A stretch of DNA of 64,000 bases, taken from assembly GCF_023954305.1 (NCBI RefSeq), contig NZ_JAMLIG010000001.1, positions 434,001-498,000 on the forward strand, in the 5' to 3' direction. This DNA comes from Mesorhizobium sp. (GTDB taxonomy: Bacteria; Pseudomonadota; Alphaproteobacteria; Rhizobiales; Rhizobiaceae). The first letter of the stretch is position 1; the number at the start of each line of letters is the position of its first letter. The notes beneath the pieces are model-generated. The model saw nothing but the letters and a program-made list of their open reading frames with translations, made no database searches and had not been told where the DNA came from. Shown here one piece after another: positions 18,982 to 28,364 of the stretch. The position numbers were made by a program, and so were the translations under genes.

Positions 18982-20961
18982 GTGAACAAGCTGGTATCGA
19001 CAGCTCTGCAGATGCAGCCGCGTTTGCGGCGGGCGCTCATCATCGCGATGGATATCATGATGGTGCTTCTGTCGGTGCCGCTCGCCCTGTCGCTCTCCTT
19101 GTCCAACCTCTCGTTCGACCCTTTCTCCTGGATAGGTCTGGCGGTTTGGGCCGCGGTCGGCGTCTTCAGCCATTTCCTGTTCCGTTTCGGCGGCCTTTAC
19201 GGCACGGTCTGGCGCTTCGCCTCGACCCCGGACTTCTTCAACATCATCAGCAACTGCGGCATCCTGACGATCGTCCTTTATCTGACGTCGCAGGCGGCGC
19301 GTCTCTACATGCCGATGACCGGCCTCAACGAGCGGCAGTTCATCGTCTTCTTCCTCGTCATCTTCACCATGATCTCGGCGCCGCGCCTCATCTACCGCTA
19401 CCTGCGCGAGGGTACCGGCTGGCAGATCGGCAACAGGCGCAACGACCGGCCCGGCCATCGTCGCGCGCTGTTCGTCGGACAGCTGGAGGACGCCGACTAT
19501 ATCATCCGATTCACCAATACGGAGAAGGAGAAGACGCGGATCGTCGGGCTTGTCGCGACCGAGGTCGGCGTCAACCCCGGCGACCAGATCAGGGGCGTTC
19601 CCGTCGTTGCGGTCTGGCCGAACGTGTCCGGCATCATCGAGGACTACGCCAAGGAGACCAGGCGCGTTGATCTCCTGATCTTCGGCAGCGGCGGGCAGAC
19701 CGAACTCAACAAGTTTTCCGAACTCGTGCGCGTCGCCCGCAAGGCCGGCATCGAAGTGCTCCAGTTCTCCGGCTTCTCCAAGCTTCGCGGCGGCGCCGCG
19801 ATCGTGCTGCGGACCGTCGAGATGGAGACGATCCTGCGCCGGCCAGCGGTTGCGACGGACCTCGAGCGCATCCGTGCCTTCATCGACGGCAAGCGCGTGC
19901 TGGTCACGGGCGGAGCGGGTTCGATCGGACGCAACCTCGTCCGGCGCTCGCTCGAACTCGGCTGCGAGGCGGTTCTGGTGGCCGACCAGTCCGAATTCGG
20001 CGTCTTTCAGCTGCAGCAGTCGGTCGACCAGACCGATCATCCACGGCTCTCGTGCCGCATCCTCGACGTCACTGACAAAGCACTGTTCACCCGCGTCGTC
20101 TCCGACTTCAAGCCGGACATCATCTTCCACGCGGCCGCGCTCAAGCACGTGCCGCTGCTCGAGGACAACTGGGTCTCGGCGATCAAGACCAACGTGTTCG
20201 GCACGCAGGTCTGCGCCGAGGTGGCGGCGGAGTGCAAGGTGCCGCATTTCGTGCTGATCTCCAGCGACAAGGCCGCGGACCCCTCCTCGATGCTGGGCCT
20301 GACCAAGCGAGGCGCCGAGCAGATCGTCAACGCGCTGCATTTCTCCGAGCGCATCAGGATCCGCGACAAGGGTCCGAAGCCGATCTACATGTCGGTCCGC
20401 TTCGGCAATGTCTTCGGCAGCGACGGCTCCGTCGCGACGGTCTTCGAAAAGCAGATCATGGCGGGCGGTCCCGTCACCATCACCGACAAGGAAATGACGC
20501 GCTATTTCATGACGATGGGCGAAGCCGTCGACCTCGTCATCATGGCGGCGGCGGAATCGGCGACGCGGCGCGACATCGACAATTTCGGCATCTACATGCT
20601 CGACATGGGGCAGCCGGTGTCGATCCTCACGGTCGCCGAGACGATGATCCGGCTGGCCGGCAAGCAGCCCCATCAGGACATCAAGATCAAGTTCACCGGC
20701 GTGCGCCCCGGCGAGAAGCTGCACGAGACGCTCTGCGCCGAGGGCGAGCTGCTCGTCTCGCTCGACGTGAACAGCCTGTTCGGCCTCAAGACCGGCCTGT
20801 TCGGCTGGCAGGAAATCCGCCGCGCCCTGGCCGAGCTGCGCGACAGCCTCGAACGCAACGACAAGGAGGCGGCGGTCGCCTGTCTCGGCCGGCTCTACCG
20901 CACCATCGACGACAAGGGCCCGGTCGCGGAGGACGTGGTCCCGCTCAAGGTCGCGACCTGA
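18982..20961 (+). CDS. Membrane-bound nucleotide-sugar 4,6-dehydratase/epimerase (FlaA1/CapD family)
   Basis: The 659-residue protein has four predicted membrane helices in the first 140 residues, a middle Rossmann-like CoA-binding domain, and a C-terminal extended SDR domain beginning with the NAD motif VTGGAGSIGRNLVRR near residue 306. The active-site region SSDKAADPSSMLGLTKR and NVFGSDGSV match the WbpM/PglF/CapD family, which acts on UDP-GlcNAc to start synthesis of modified amino sugars. A TTG at 18976 is an alternative start; the GTG at 18982 has AGGGA six bases upstream. Its stop overlaps a CTG that may start the next gene. Confidence 0.87.
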   Translation: MNKLVSTALQMQPRLRRALIIAMDIMMVLLSVPLALSLSLSNLSFDPFSWIGLAVWAAVGVFSHFLFRFGGLYGTVWRFASTPDFFNIISNCGILTIVLYLTSQAARLYMPMTGLNERQFIVFFLVIFTMISAPRLIYRYLREGTGWQIGNRRNDRPGHRRALFVGQLEDADYIIRFTNTEKEKTRIVGLVATEVGVNPGDQIRGVPVVAVWPNVSGIIEDYAKETRRVDLLIFGSGGQTELNKFSELVRVARKAGIEVLQFSGFSKLRGGAAIVLRTVEMETILRRPAVATDLERIRAFIDGKRVLVTGGAGSIGRNLVRRSLELGCEAVLVADQSEFGVFQLQQSVDQTDHPRLSCRILDVTDKALFTRVVSDFKPDIIFHAAALKHVPLLEDNWVSAIKTNVFGTQVCAEVAAECKVPHFVLISSDKAADPSSMLGLTKRGAEQIVNALHFSERIRIRDKGPKPIYMSVRFGNVFGSDGSVATVFEKQIMAGGPVTITDKEMTRYFMTMGEAVDLVIMAAAESATRRDIDNFGIYMLDMGQPVSILTVAETMIRLAGKQPHQDIKIKFTGVRPGEKLHETLCAEGELLVSLDVNSLFGLKTGLFGWQEIRRALAELRDSLERNDKEAAVACLGRLYRTIDDKGPVAEDVVPLKVAT

Positions 20962-21894
20962 GCGGCGGCACCGAACGAGCGCAAGCGGTCAAGGTCGGCA
21001 TCACCGGCGCAAGCGGCTTTCTCGGCAGCCATGTCCGCCGGCATCTCGCCGACGCCGGCTTCGAGATTTCGGTTTTCTCACGCGATCCCGCGACCGGTTC
21101 CGGTGCCGTGGCACTGCCGCCACCCGATGCACCGCTCCAGGCTTTTCGCGAGGCCGTGCGCGGGCGGCACGCGATCGTCCATTGCGCGGCGCTCAACAAC
21201 GATCGACCAGCCGATGCGCAGGCTCTGGTGGCGAGCAATGTCGAACTGACCCGCCGGCTGGCTGACGCCGCCGCGCGCGAAGGCGTGGCGCGGTTCGTCT
21301 ACGTCTCCTCGATCCGCGCCGTCGCGGATCCTGGCATCGACATCGCCATCGGCGACGACACCCAGCCCCGGCCGACGCAGCCCTACGGCCGCTCCAAGCT
21401 GGGCGGCGAGATGGCGGCACTTGCCGCCGCGCGGCCGAGCTTCCGTCCTCTGGTCCTGCGGCTGCCGCCTGTCTATGGCGCCGGCATGCGCGGCAACCTC
21501 GGCCTGCTCCTGAGGCTCGCGCAAACGCCCGCACCGCTGCCGCTGGCCGGGCTCTCCGGCCGCCGCTCGCTCGTTTCGGCCGAGGCTGCCGCGCGCGCCG
21601 TCGCGACGCTGCTGACGATCCCCCTCCCCGCCCGATCGACCTATATCGCGAGCGACCTCGCTCCCGTCACCTTGCCCGACATTGTTGCGGCATTCCGGCG
21701 GGGACTAGGCAGGAGCCCCGGTCTGTTCGCCGTGCCCGACGCGCTGCTGAAGACGGTGGCCGCGCTCGCCGGACGCAGCGAGACCTTCGCCGGCCTGACG
21801 GCCTCTCAGACCTGCGATCCGGCCGCGCTCGTCGCCGAGGGATGGGCGCCCGAGCCCGACAGCCTCGCGGGACTGGCGCGGCTCGCCGCATCGC

Positions 21895-21920
<26 letters not shown>
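20958..21920 (+). CDS. NAD-dependent sugar epimerase/dehydratase (extended SDR), atypical start
   Basis: The frame encodes an SDR protein of about 310-320 residues: the NAD-binding GITGASGFLGSHV, VYVSSIRAV with the catalytic Ser, and PYGRSKLGGEM with the Tyr-x3-Lys pair. It is likely to epimerise, reduce or dehydrate a nucleotide- or lipid-linked sugar made by the preceding dehydratase. No ATG, GTG or TTG is found in this frame between 20232 and the Rossmann motif. The CTG at 20958 overlaps the upstream stop as CTGA, matching the ATGA/GTGA couplings elsewhere in this window, so I placed the start there; GTC at 20988 aligns with the usual family start. The 3' end overlaps the convergent sugar transferase by 26 bases. 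Confidence 0.78.
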
Positions 21921-22440
<520 letters not shown>

Positions 22441-22505
22441 AGCGGCGAATTGGCCTTCGTCAAAATAGTGAATATTCTGTGCAGAACAACCGCGGAACCG
22501 TGAAT

Positions 22506-23912
22506 CTAGGTAACCCTGAATACCTGTTCCATATAGCCGGCTCTAAGCCAATGCACGTGGCGAGACAGACGCTTGAAGCCTCCGCATTCTGCTATTTCAC
22601 GATGTACCACAAGTTGTTTCTCGTCCGGCCCACTGCGCCCCTCGCTCTCTTGATTAATGCTTAGAAGGAGTGCCTGGGGGCTTCCTCTCATGTAATTCAG
22701 ATACTGATGCATGTTGTATCTGCCGATTTCAGGAAATGAATCCTGATTGTAGAAGATACCGAAATGAGAAGGATCGCGGGCGAACAGAGCCTCTGGTGTT
22801 CCTATCGTGATCTTAGCCGCGTGCGTTTCGCCGGAAAGCCTCACCTCATTCTGAGGCAAACTCTTAAGCATGCAATAGCCTTGTAGAACGTTCATAATAG
22901 GCAAGTCGACCATCGTATAGTCTTCTGCGCCCATCAGAACCGCGTAGTATCCTGCCCATCCCAGACCGGCGCCTATCTCGCAAATCGGTCGATCGCCCAG
23001 TTCCCGGAGCCGATGGCCCGCGTATATCGCCTCTAGCGTTCGCATATAGTAAGGTGCACCGCGAGATTTGAGGCCCAACAGCCCCTCGGTTACATCAGGC
23101 GGCGTAATATCTACTCCGAGATAGTCTGATATTGCTTTCTCAACCTCCTCAAACGGCCTATAGATGTTTTCGCCCCAATGGCCCGCCTTAAGCGGATCTT
23201 CCATTGAAAAGCAACCCAGAACCTCGGCAAGGCATACAAAGACGTCCCAATATTCCAGAGAAAAATTCTTCTGACCAACCGGGTTGTGCATCAACCTCTC
23301 GGTGTTTCCTTGGCCGATGCCGTAGATCGACCGTGTGAAATGCATTCGGTGAAGATGTCGTGCAACTGGTTCGGGAGCCCCGACTTTGAGGAGTCCTCTG
23401 AGTTCGGCGTGATAGTCGTCCGATATTTTTTTCCAAAGTCCCTTATATGCCTGCCGTTCGAATTCACTTGTTTCGAGACTTACGGCATACGCTGCGATCA
23501 GCCTTCCCGCGATATCGATGTCTTTCTGCGTGAACTCGGGCGCGCTGAAACAATAGCTAACCCTCGGTTCTCCCCTAACGTAGGGATGGCGCTTCACATA
23601 CGCCCGTCGGTTGGCGCGTCGATCGGGAGTCGGAATGCGTCGGCCATCGGCGAAGTGGAACGTTAGACGGTGTGGGGCAATCCCATTCGGGACTGGGTAG
23701 CTGAACTGATGCCGCCCGTCGCCTTTTCCATGCTTTAGCAACCCTTCGCGGAACTGATCAGCTACCGTCGTGTCTGTAAACACTCCGTCGACGGCCACCC
23801 GGATAGTCTGTCTTTTTTTCGGATCCTTCCCATCGAACGCCCAGCCGGTGAATACGCCGTCAACAATTCCAGCCAAATACCCGTGAAGACCTTTTGATGA
23901 TCTTTCGTTCAT
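22506..23912 (-). CDS. Putative sugar O-methyltransferase with N-terminal accessory module
   Basis: The 468-residue protein, with AGGAGGAAATTAT before its ATG at 23912, has two parts. Residues about 1-120 form a beta-rich module with the pattern GWAFDGKD and GDGRHQFSYPVPNG, which I know from surface-glycan enzymes of alphaproteobacteria. The C-terminal half has the SAM-binding signature ICEIGAGLGWAGYYAVLMGA followed by VDLP and SLPQNEV, matching the family named putative sugar O-methyltransferase. It probably methylates a glycan residue. GC content is visibly lower than in flanking genes, which suggests acquisition by transfer. Confidence 0.75.
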   Translation of the reverse strand: MNERSSKGLHGYLAGIVDGVFTGWAFDGKDPKKRQTIRVAVDGVFTDTTVADQFREGLLKHGKGDGRHQFSYPVPNGIAPHRLTFHFADGRRIPTPDRRANRRAYVKRHPYVRGEPRVSYCFSAPEFTQKDIDIAGRLIAAYAVSLETSEFERQAYKGLWKKISDDYHAELRGLLKVGAPEPVARHLHRMHFTRSIYGIGQGNTERLMHNPVGQKNFSLEYWDVFVCLAEVLGCFSMEDPLKAGHWGENIYRPFEEVEKAISDYLGVDITPPDVTEGLLGLKSRGAPYYMRTLEAIYAGHRLRELGDRPICEIGAGLGWAGYYAVLMGAEDYTMVDLPIMNVLQGYCMLKSLPQNEVRLSGETHAAKITIGTPEALFARDPSHFGIFYNQDSFPEIGRYNMHQYLNYMRGSPQALLLSINQESEGRSGPDEKQLVVHREIAECGGFKRLSRHVHWLRAGYMEQVFRVT

Positions 23913-24040
23913 ATAATTTCCTCCTGCTTCGAGATATTTATTTCTGCTATGTCCAAGAATCAACAAAAGTCAGCGCAGCTTGACGCATTACTCGAGCCGG
24001 GAGGAGTTATCCGGCGGCCATCGCCTTAATCCATGCCGTC

Positions 24041-24844
24041 CTATTTTGTTTTTCGAGCTAAAACCTGTATGTTTTGGCCATGTCGGGGATTATCGTTGTT
24101 AGTCTTCTCTACGATGTCGACAAAACCGAAATGTCTCAATGAGCGAAGTAATTCATCCTTCTCAAGCCAAATTGCATAATTATCCAGGCCACCGGAGAAA
24201 TTCTTATCCTTTTTTGCTAAAGATACATCTGTTGAACGATAGTAATGCTTGTACCCTTGATACCTAAACCCGCGCGTCTCGATGGTCTCTTTTCCGGTGA
24301 TCAAGCGTTTATGGGCCGGCGGGCACATTTCTTCATTGTAGATGACTGTCCAGATAAATATCGAATCTGCCACGTCGGCACATAGCGCGATTATCTCCAC
24401 CGGGTTGACCATGTGGTACAGGACGCCGCAGGCACTGACCATATCAAAGGTACGCTTGCAGTTCTGCAGGTAGGATTGAAAATTTCCAAGTAGAAACTTG
24501 ATATTTGATTTGTAGACGACGTTTTTGATGATGAGCGCCTTCATGAAATGCGCTTGATTCGCCTCGATGCCGATCACCTCGCGACAACCGAATTCTTCGA
24601 ACTGCAGAGTATGCGCACCCTCGAGGGAACCGAGTTCGAGCACTGACTTTCCCTTGAAATCGCCGAACTGATTGCGAAGCCACTTCAGCCGGTGATCTGG
24701 ATAGAGGACCGCCTTGCCGGTATCGGAAATGCCTAGGTTCTTGAAATCAGTTACCCAGTTGCCGCTGGCAATTGCGATTGAGTTCGCCACCGACGCCGGC
24801 GCATCTGTGAAGATCGCCATGTCCGGATCATAGAAGTTAGTCAT
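24041..24844 (-). CDS. SAM-dependent class I methyltransferase, probable glycan tailoring enzyme
   Basis: The 267-residue protein has a class I methyltransferase core: motif I VLELGSLEGAHTLQF near residues 72-86, an acidic motif II at GIEAN, and VSACGVLYHM later. The target is not shown by sequence; the setting between a sulfotransferase-like gene and a sugar O-methyltransferase indicates surface-polysaccharide modification. GAGAAG lies just ahead of the ATG. The gene is AT-rich for this genome, like its downstream neighbour, and appears part of the same acquired block. Confidence 0.72.
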   Translation of the reverse strand: MTNFYDPDMAIFTDAPASVANSIAIASGNWVTDFKNLGISDTGKAVLYPDHRLKWLRNQFGDFKGKSVLELGSLEGAHTLQFEEFGCREVIGIEANQAHFMKALIIKNVVYKSNIKFLLGNFQSYLQNCKRTFDMVSACGVLYHMVNPVEIIALCADVADSIFIWTVIYNEEMCPPAHKRLITGKETIETRGFRYQGYKHYYRSTDVSLAKKDKNFSGGLDNYAIWLEKDELLRSLRHFGFVDIVEKTNNDNPRHGQNIQVLARKTK

Positions 24845-24917
24845 TCGGCTTCTCTTATACCTGCAATTGAGGATATTCTATTCGGACGGAGGAAACGAGG
24901 ATCAAACCAGTACGCTC

Positions 24918-25703
24918 TCATCGTCGGTTGTTGTGCACGTCATCGTTGGGCGCGGCGGATTTCTGGCCTGACTTTGGTTCCTTGAAGCGTGCGCTTAAGG
25001 CGGCACAGACGATTTCATCTAACATGAACAACGGCTGAAGCTCCGCTCGGCGGGAAGCGACCATATCGGACGTCAGATGTGCCCGTCCTGAGTTTTCATG
25101 AAGGGGTTTTTCCGGCTCCGCAATTCCCTCCTTGCGGAAGATGGACATCAGATCCTCATGCAGCGTCTCAGTATCGATGAGATAGTCGATATCATCAATT
25201 GTGGAGAGCGTAGCGGTGAGATGAACGCGGTCCACTCGACCCTTGACCTGAAAGGGGCAGAGATAGCGGATCAGGAAATTGTCGAACAGGCCTCTCTCGG
25301 CAGGCGACATGGTGGCGACGAAATTCGCCACATCCGCCGGTTTCGCGAAATCGATCTGATTCACTCGCCGGGCAATCTGTTTGACGTGCGGCGGATGATT
25401 CTTGAACATTGCGGATTCTTCATCCTCGCCGATCAGAGCCAGCCACCTGAGATGAGAATTCAACTGTTCAAAAGGATCTCGGTACGAGATGATGAGCTTC
25501 TCGTATACGATATTCGAGCGCAGCAGGGTACTGTATGTCACATGTCCGGAGGCGAAATGCCTCGACGATATTTCCTCATGACGGCCTTCTGCAACGAGAT
25601 GCTCGCAATGGGTGATTGCATCACCTGGAAACGCAGCCTTGAAATAGGAGTCAATGCTTGTCCCGCCTGTTTTGGGAACATGAATATAGAAGTATTTTGA
25701 CAT
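24918..25703 (-). CDS. Sulfotransferase-family protein (PAPS-dependent type)
   Basis: The 261-residue protein starts with MSKYFYIHVPKTGGTS; the KTGGTS loop at residues 11-16 is the 5'-phosphosulfate-binding site of the sulfotransferase family, and SYRDPFEQLNSHLRW (about residues 73-87) fits the 3'-phosphate-binding site with its Arg and Ser. It probably moves sulfate from PAPS to a sugar hydroxyl. It follows the two-domain glycosyltransferase by 19 bases and belongs to the same run. The cysD-cysNC-cysQ cluster 8 kb away could supply PAPS and remove PAP. Substrate unknown. Confidence 0.72.
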   Translation of the reverse strand: MSKYFYIHVPKTGGTSIDSYFKAAFPGDAITHCEHLVAEGRHEEISSRHFASGHVTYSTLLRSNIVYEKLIISYRDPFEQLNSHLRWLALIGEDEESAMFKNHPPHVKQIARRVNQIDFAKPADVANFVATMSPAERGLFDNFLIRYLCPFQVKGRVDRVHLTATLSTIDDIDYLIDTETLHEDLMSIFRKEGIAEPEKPLHENSGRAHLTSDMVASRRAELQPLFMLDEIVCAALSARFKEPKSGQKSAAPNDDVHNNRR

Positions 25704-25722
25704 TCCGGCCGCTATTCCAACC

Positions 25723-27987
25723 TCAATCGATAATTCGCCGTCTCGGATTGTTGGACAAGGCGAAATCGGTTCGTCCGTAATCCAGGTTCGGATTGAAGAA
25801 CATATCTTCCTTCGTCCATCGGCCCCATTTCTGGCTCATCGCCTCCTGTTCCCGACGGAATCGCTCGATCGTCTCCGGTACGACATCCGATCCCCGACTG
25901 AGGGACTCGTGATGAAAGAGCATCACCGCCGGTTCGTAGATGACGACAAGTCCCGCTTGCCATACCTTCAAACAGTAGTCGATATCGTTGTAGGCGACCT
26001 TGAACAGCTCGGCATCCAGGCCGCCCAGCGCCGTCCAGGTGTCCTTGCGCGTGCCGAGACAGGCACCCGTGACCGCCATCACCTGCTGTGTCAACTGGGC
26101 CTTGCCGATATTGTTGGTGGTATCGGCCGGTTCCCGGGCATAGACATGCGCGGCCAGGCCCCCGAGGCCCATGACGACGCCCGCATGCTGGATCGTACCG
26201 TCGCCGTAGAGCAGCTTGCCGCCGACGGCGCCCACCTCCTCGCGCCCGAGATGCATGCGCATCCGTTCTATCCAGTCCGGGACGATCACCTCGGTATCAT
26301 TGTTCAACAGGCAGATATAGTCGCCTCCGGCGTTCTCGACGCCGAAATTGTTGAGACGCGAGAAGTTGAATTCGCCGTCGTCACGGACGATCGTCACATT
26401 GGGCCGCTTGGCGCGTAGCTCGTCGAAATAGTCGAAGGTTGCGGGCTCGACCGACCCGTTGTCGACGATGACGATCTCGTAGTTCTTGTCGGTACTGCGC
26501 TCGAAGATGGATTCGACGCAGGTCCGCAAGAGCTCGACCCGGTCACGGGTGCAGATGACGATGGAGAACAGGACGTCGGTGTCCACCGGATAGACGACCC
26601 GGTGCATGAACCCGGAAACGCCTTCGGTGGAGAGCGCCTTCTTTCCGGTGCGCGCGAAATGTTCGTTGATCGCCTTTCGCGCGCGCTCGTGCGCGTAGCT
26701 CTTCTGTTCGCCGCCCATGGCGATCGAGCCCTCGATCACCCGCCAGTGATAGAGAGCATGCGGAATGTGGACGATCTGGCGCCGCTCATCGTCCACCAGT
26801 TCCAGGATGCGAAGTGCCAGGTCATAGTCCTGCGACCCCTCGAAGCCCTCGCGAAAACCGCCCACCTGCCGCAGATCGTCTCCCCGATAGACGATGAGAT
26901 GCGTCATCATGTTGTGGCAGTAGAACAGGTCGCGGTTGAAATCGCCCTTGAAATACGGCGCGAAACGACGGCCGGCGCGGTCCATCTTGTCCTCGTCGCT
27001 GTAGATGATCCGCCAGTCGGGAGTCTCGTTGGAAGCCTTGGCGATGTGGTAGAGCGCGAGAGGATGAAGTTCGTCGTCATGGTCGGCCAGCGTGACGATC
27101 TCACCCGAGGCGAGCGCCAGAGCGCTGTTCGAGGCCGCCGATATGTGGCCGTTCCGCTCGCGGAAGACGACCTTGATCCGCGCGTCGGCGGCCGCGTGCC
27201 GTTCGAGGATCGCGCGAACCGACGGTAGGGTCGAGGCATCGTCGGCGATGCAGAGTTCCCAGTTGCGATAGAGCTGTCCTCGCACGCTGGCGATCAGTTT
27301 TTCCAGAAGCGCCGGGTCGGTGTTGTAGGTGGGGGTGACGATGCTGATCAGCGGCTGGGACGGGAACGCGGCGATCCTGTCCAGAACCAGATCCCGGTGC
27401 CGCTCCGGATCATAGTCGAACCGGTCCAGCCAGCGTTGATAGCCGGCGGCGGCCTGGCGCCCGATGGCGCCGGCTACATATCGCAGGTCGCGCGAGAAGA
27501 AGCGTCTCGAATAGGCCGGAAGACGTTTGAGGAACCCGTAGGGATCCTTCGCGGCGAGTTCGGCGATCCCCGGCAGGAGTTCGAGCAGGATCTCGTGACG
27601 TCGCACCCGGCGCAGAGCCAGTTCGAGCTTGTCGATGGAGCCCGCCTCCTCGGATGGATCGAATCGCAGCCGAAAGCAGCTCTGATCGATGTAGAAGAAG
27701 GCGCGGAACCTTCCATTCCCCAGATCAAAACCGAGCGAAACCGAATCTGCCTCGTGAATGCCCTGGCCCTTGTCGAAATACAACTTCGGACCGGAAATCC
27801 GATCGCCGACAATCGTCGCTTCGGCGACATACCACGAGCTCTGAATCGGAGTCTTGAGATTGACGATTATCTGCGGATCGTTGCCCGCCGCTTCGTATCC
27901 ATTCGCGCTGTTTCTGCCGATCGATACAAACTCAAGCTCGTGATTCTTGTCGAAGAAATCGATCGATTTCCCGAACCCAAAGAGCAT
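25723..27987 (-). CDS. Two-domain family 2 glycosyltransferase
   Basis: The 754-residue protein has three parts: an N-terminal region of about 200 residues without a recognised motif, a first GT2 domain from about residue 213 (SIVTPTYNTDPALLEK, then LADHDDELHPLAL with the metal-binding acidic cluster), and a second GT2 domain from about residue 470 (FSIVICTRDRVELL, then CLLNNDTEVIVPDW and AYNDIDYCLKVW). Tandem GT2 proteins of this shape include O-antigen rhamnosyltransferases, which would fit the rmlACBD genes at 43-47 kb, but the donor cannot be read from sequence. AGGGGAAG precedes the ATG. It leads the downstream run of tailoring genes. Confidence 0.85.
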   Translation of the reverse strand: MLFGFGKSIDFFDKNHELEFVSIGRNSANGYEAAGNDPQIIVNLKTPIQSSWYVAEATIVGDRISGPKLYFDKGQGIHEADSVSLGFDLGNGRFRAFFYIDQSCFRLRFDPSEEAGSIDKLELALRRVRRHEILLELLPGIAELAAKDPYGFLKRLPAYSRRFFSRDLRYVAGAIGRQAAAGYQRWLDRFDYDPERHRDLVLDRIAAFPSQPLISIVTPTYNTDPALLEKLIASVRGQLYRNWELCIADDASTLPSVRAILERHAAADARIKVVFRERNGHISAASNSALALASGEIVTLADHDDELHPLALYHIAKASNETPDWRIIYSDEDKMDRAGRRFAPYFKGDFNRDLFYCHNMMTHLIVYRGDDLRQVGGFREGFEGSQDYDLALRILELVDDERRQIVHIPHALYHWRVIEGSIAMGGEQKSYAHERARKAINEHFARTGKKALSTEGVSGFMHRVVYPVDTDVLFSIVICTRDRVELLRTCVESIFERSTDKNYEIVIVDNGSVEPATFDYFDELRAKRPNVTIVRDDGEFNFSRLNNFGVENAGGDYICLLNNDTEVIVPDWIERMRMHLGREEVGAVGGKLLYGDGTIQHAGVVMGLGGLAAHVYAREPADTTNNIGKAQLTQQVMAVTGACLGTRKDTWTALGGLDAELFKVAYNDIDYCLKVWQAGLVVIYEPAVMLFHHESLSRGSDVVPETIERFRREQEAMSQKWGRWTKEDMFFNPNLDYGRTDFALSNNPRRRIID

Positions 27988-28364
27988 ACTTGTCTTCCCC
28001 TGCTTGTCCCGCCCTCCCCGGCAGGGCCTTTCTTGCCGAACGTCGGACGCTCTTCAGAAACCTTCCGCTCTTCCCGCTGGTGTGAACAACAATAGCATTC
28101 TCGTCAGCGGCGAAGCCATGACCGAAAGCACATGTGACGAGGAATTGACAAATTGACGCATTCGTCGCTCTCCGGAAGAATTGGCTCCTCGCGACCGCGA
28201 GCACTGCTTCAATAGATACCCGCCTTCGTGTTGCCCTTACTTTCCGGACATAGTTTCCCTCAAGGGCGAAATAGCTGCCGTCTGCCTCGTCGCCATTAAC
28301 ACGGCGAGGCCCGATCGCACAATGACGGCGCTGGCCGCCGCGGCGATGCATCTCGGCGCGCGAT
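27988..28364. other. 377-bp region without a supported gene
   Basis: This gap lies upstream of the glycosyltransferase and downstream of an epimerase gene, all minus strand. An open minus-strand frame (27932-28351) overlaps the glycosyltransferase, is Arg/Ala rich and resembles nothing I know. Base composition is more AT-rich than average, especially 28080-28280. It probably holds the promoter for the minus-strand run starting at 27987; no convincing -35/-10 pair was found. Confidence 0.5.

Noticed and set aside
27932..28351. A 139-codon minus-strand frame between the epimerase and glycosyltransferase genes
   Set aside because: It overlaps the start of the glycosyltransferase, is Arg/Ala rich without domain or ribosome site, and lies in a probable promoter region.
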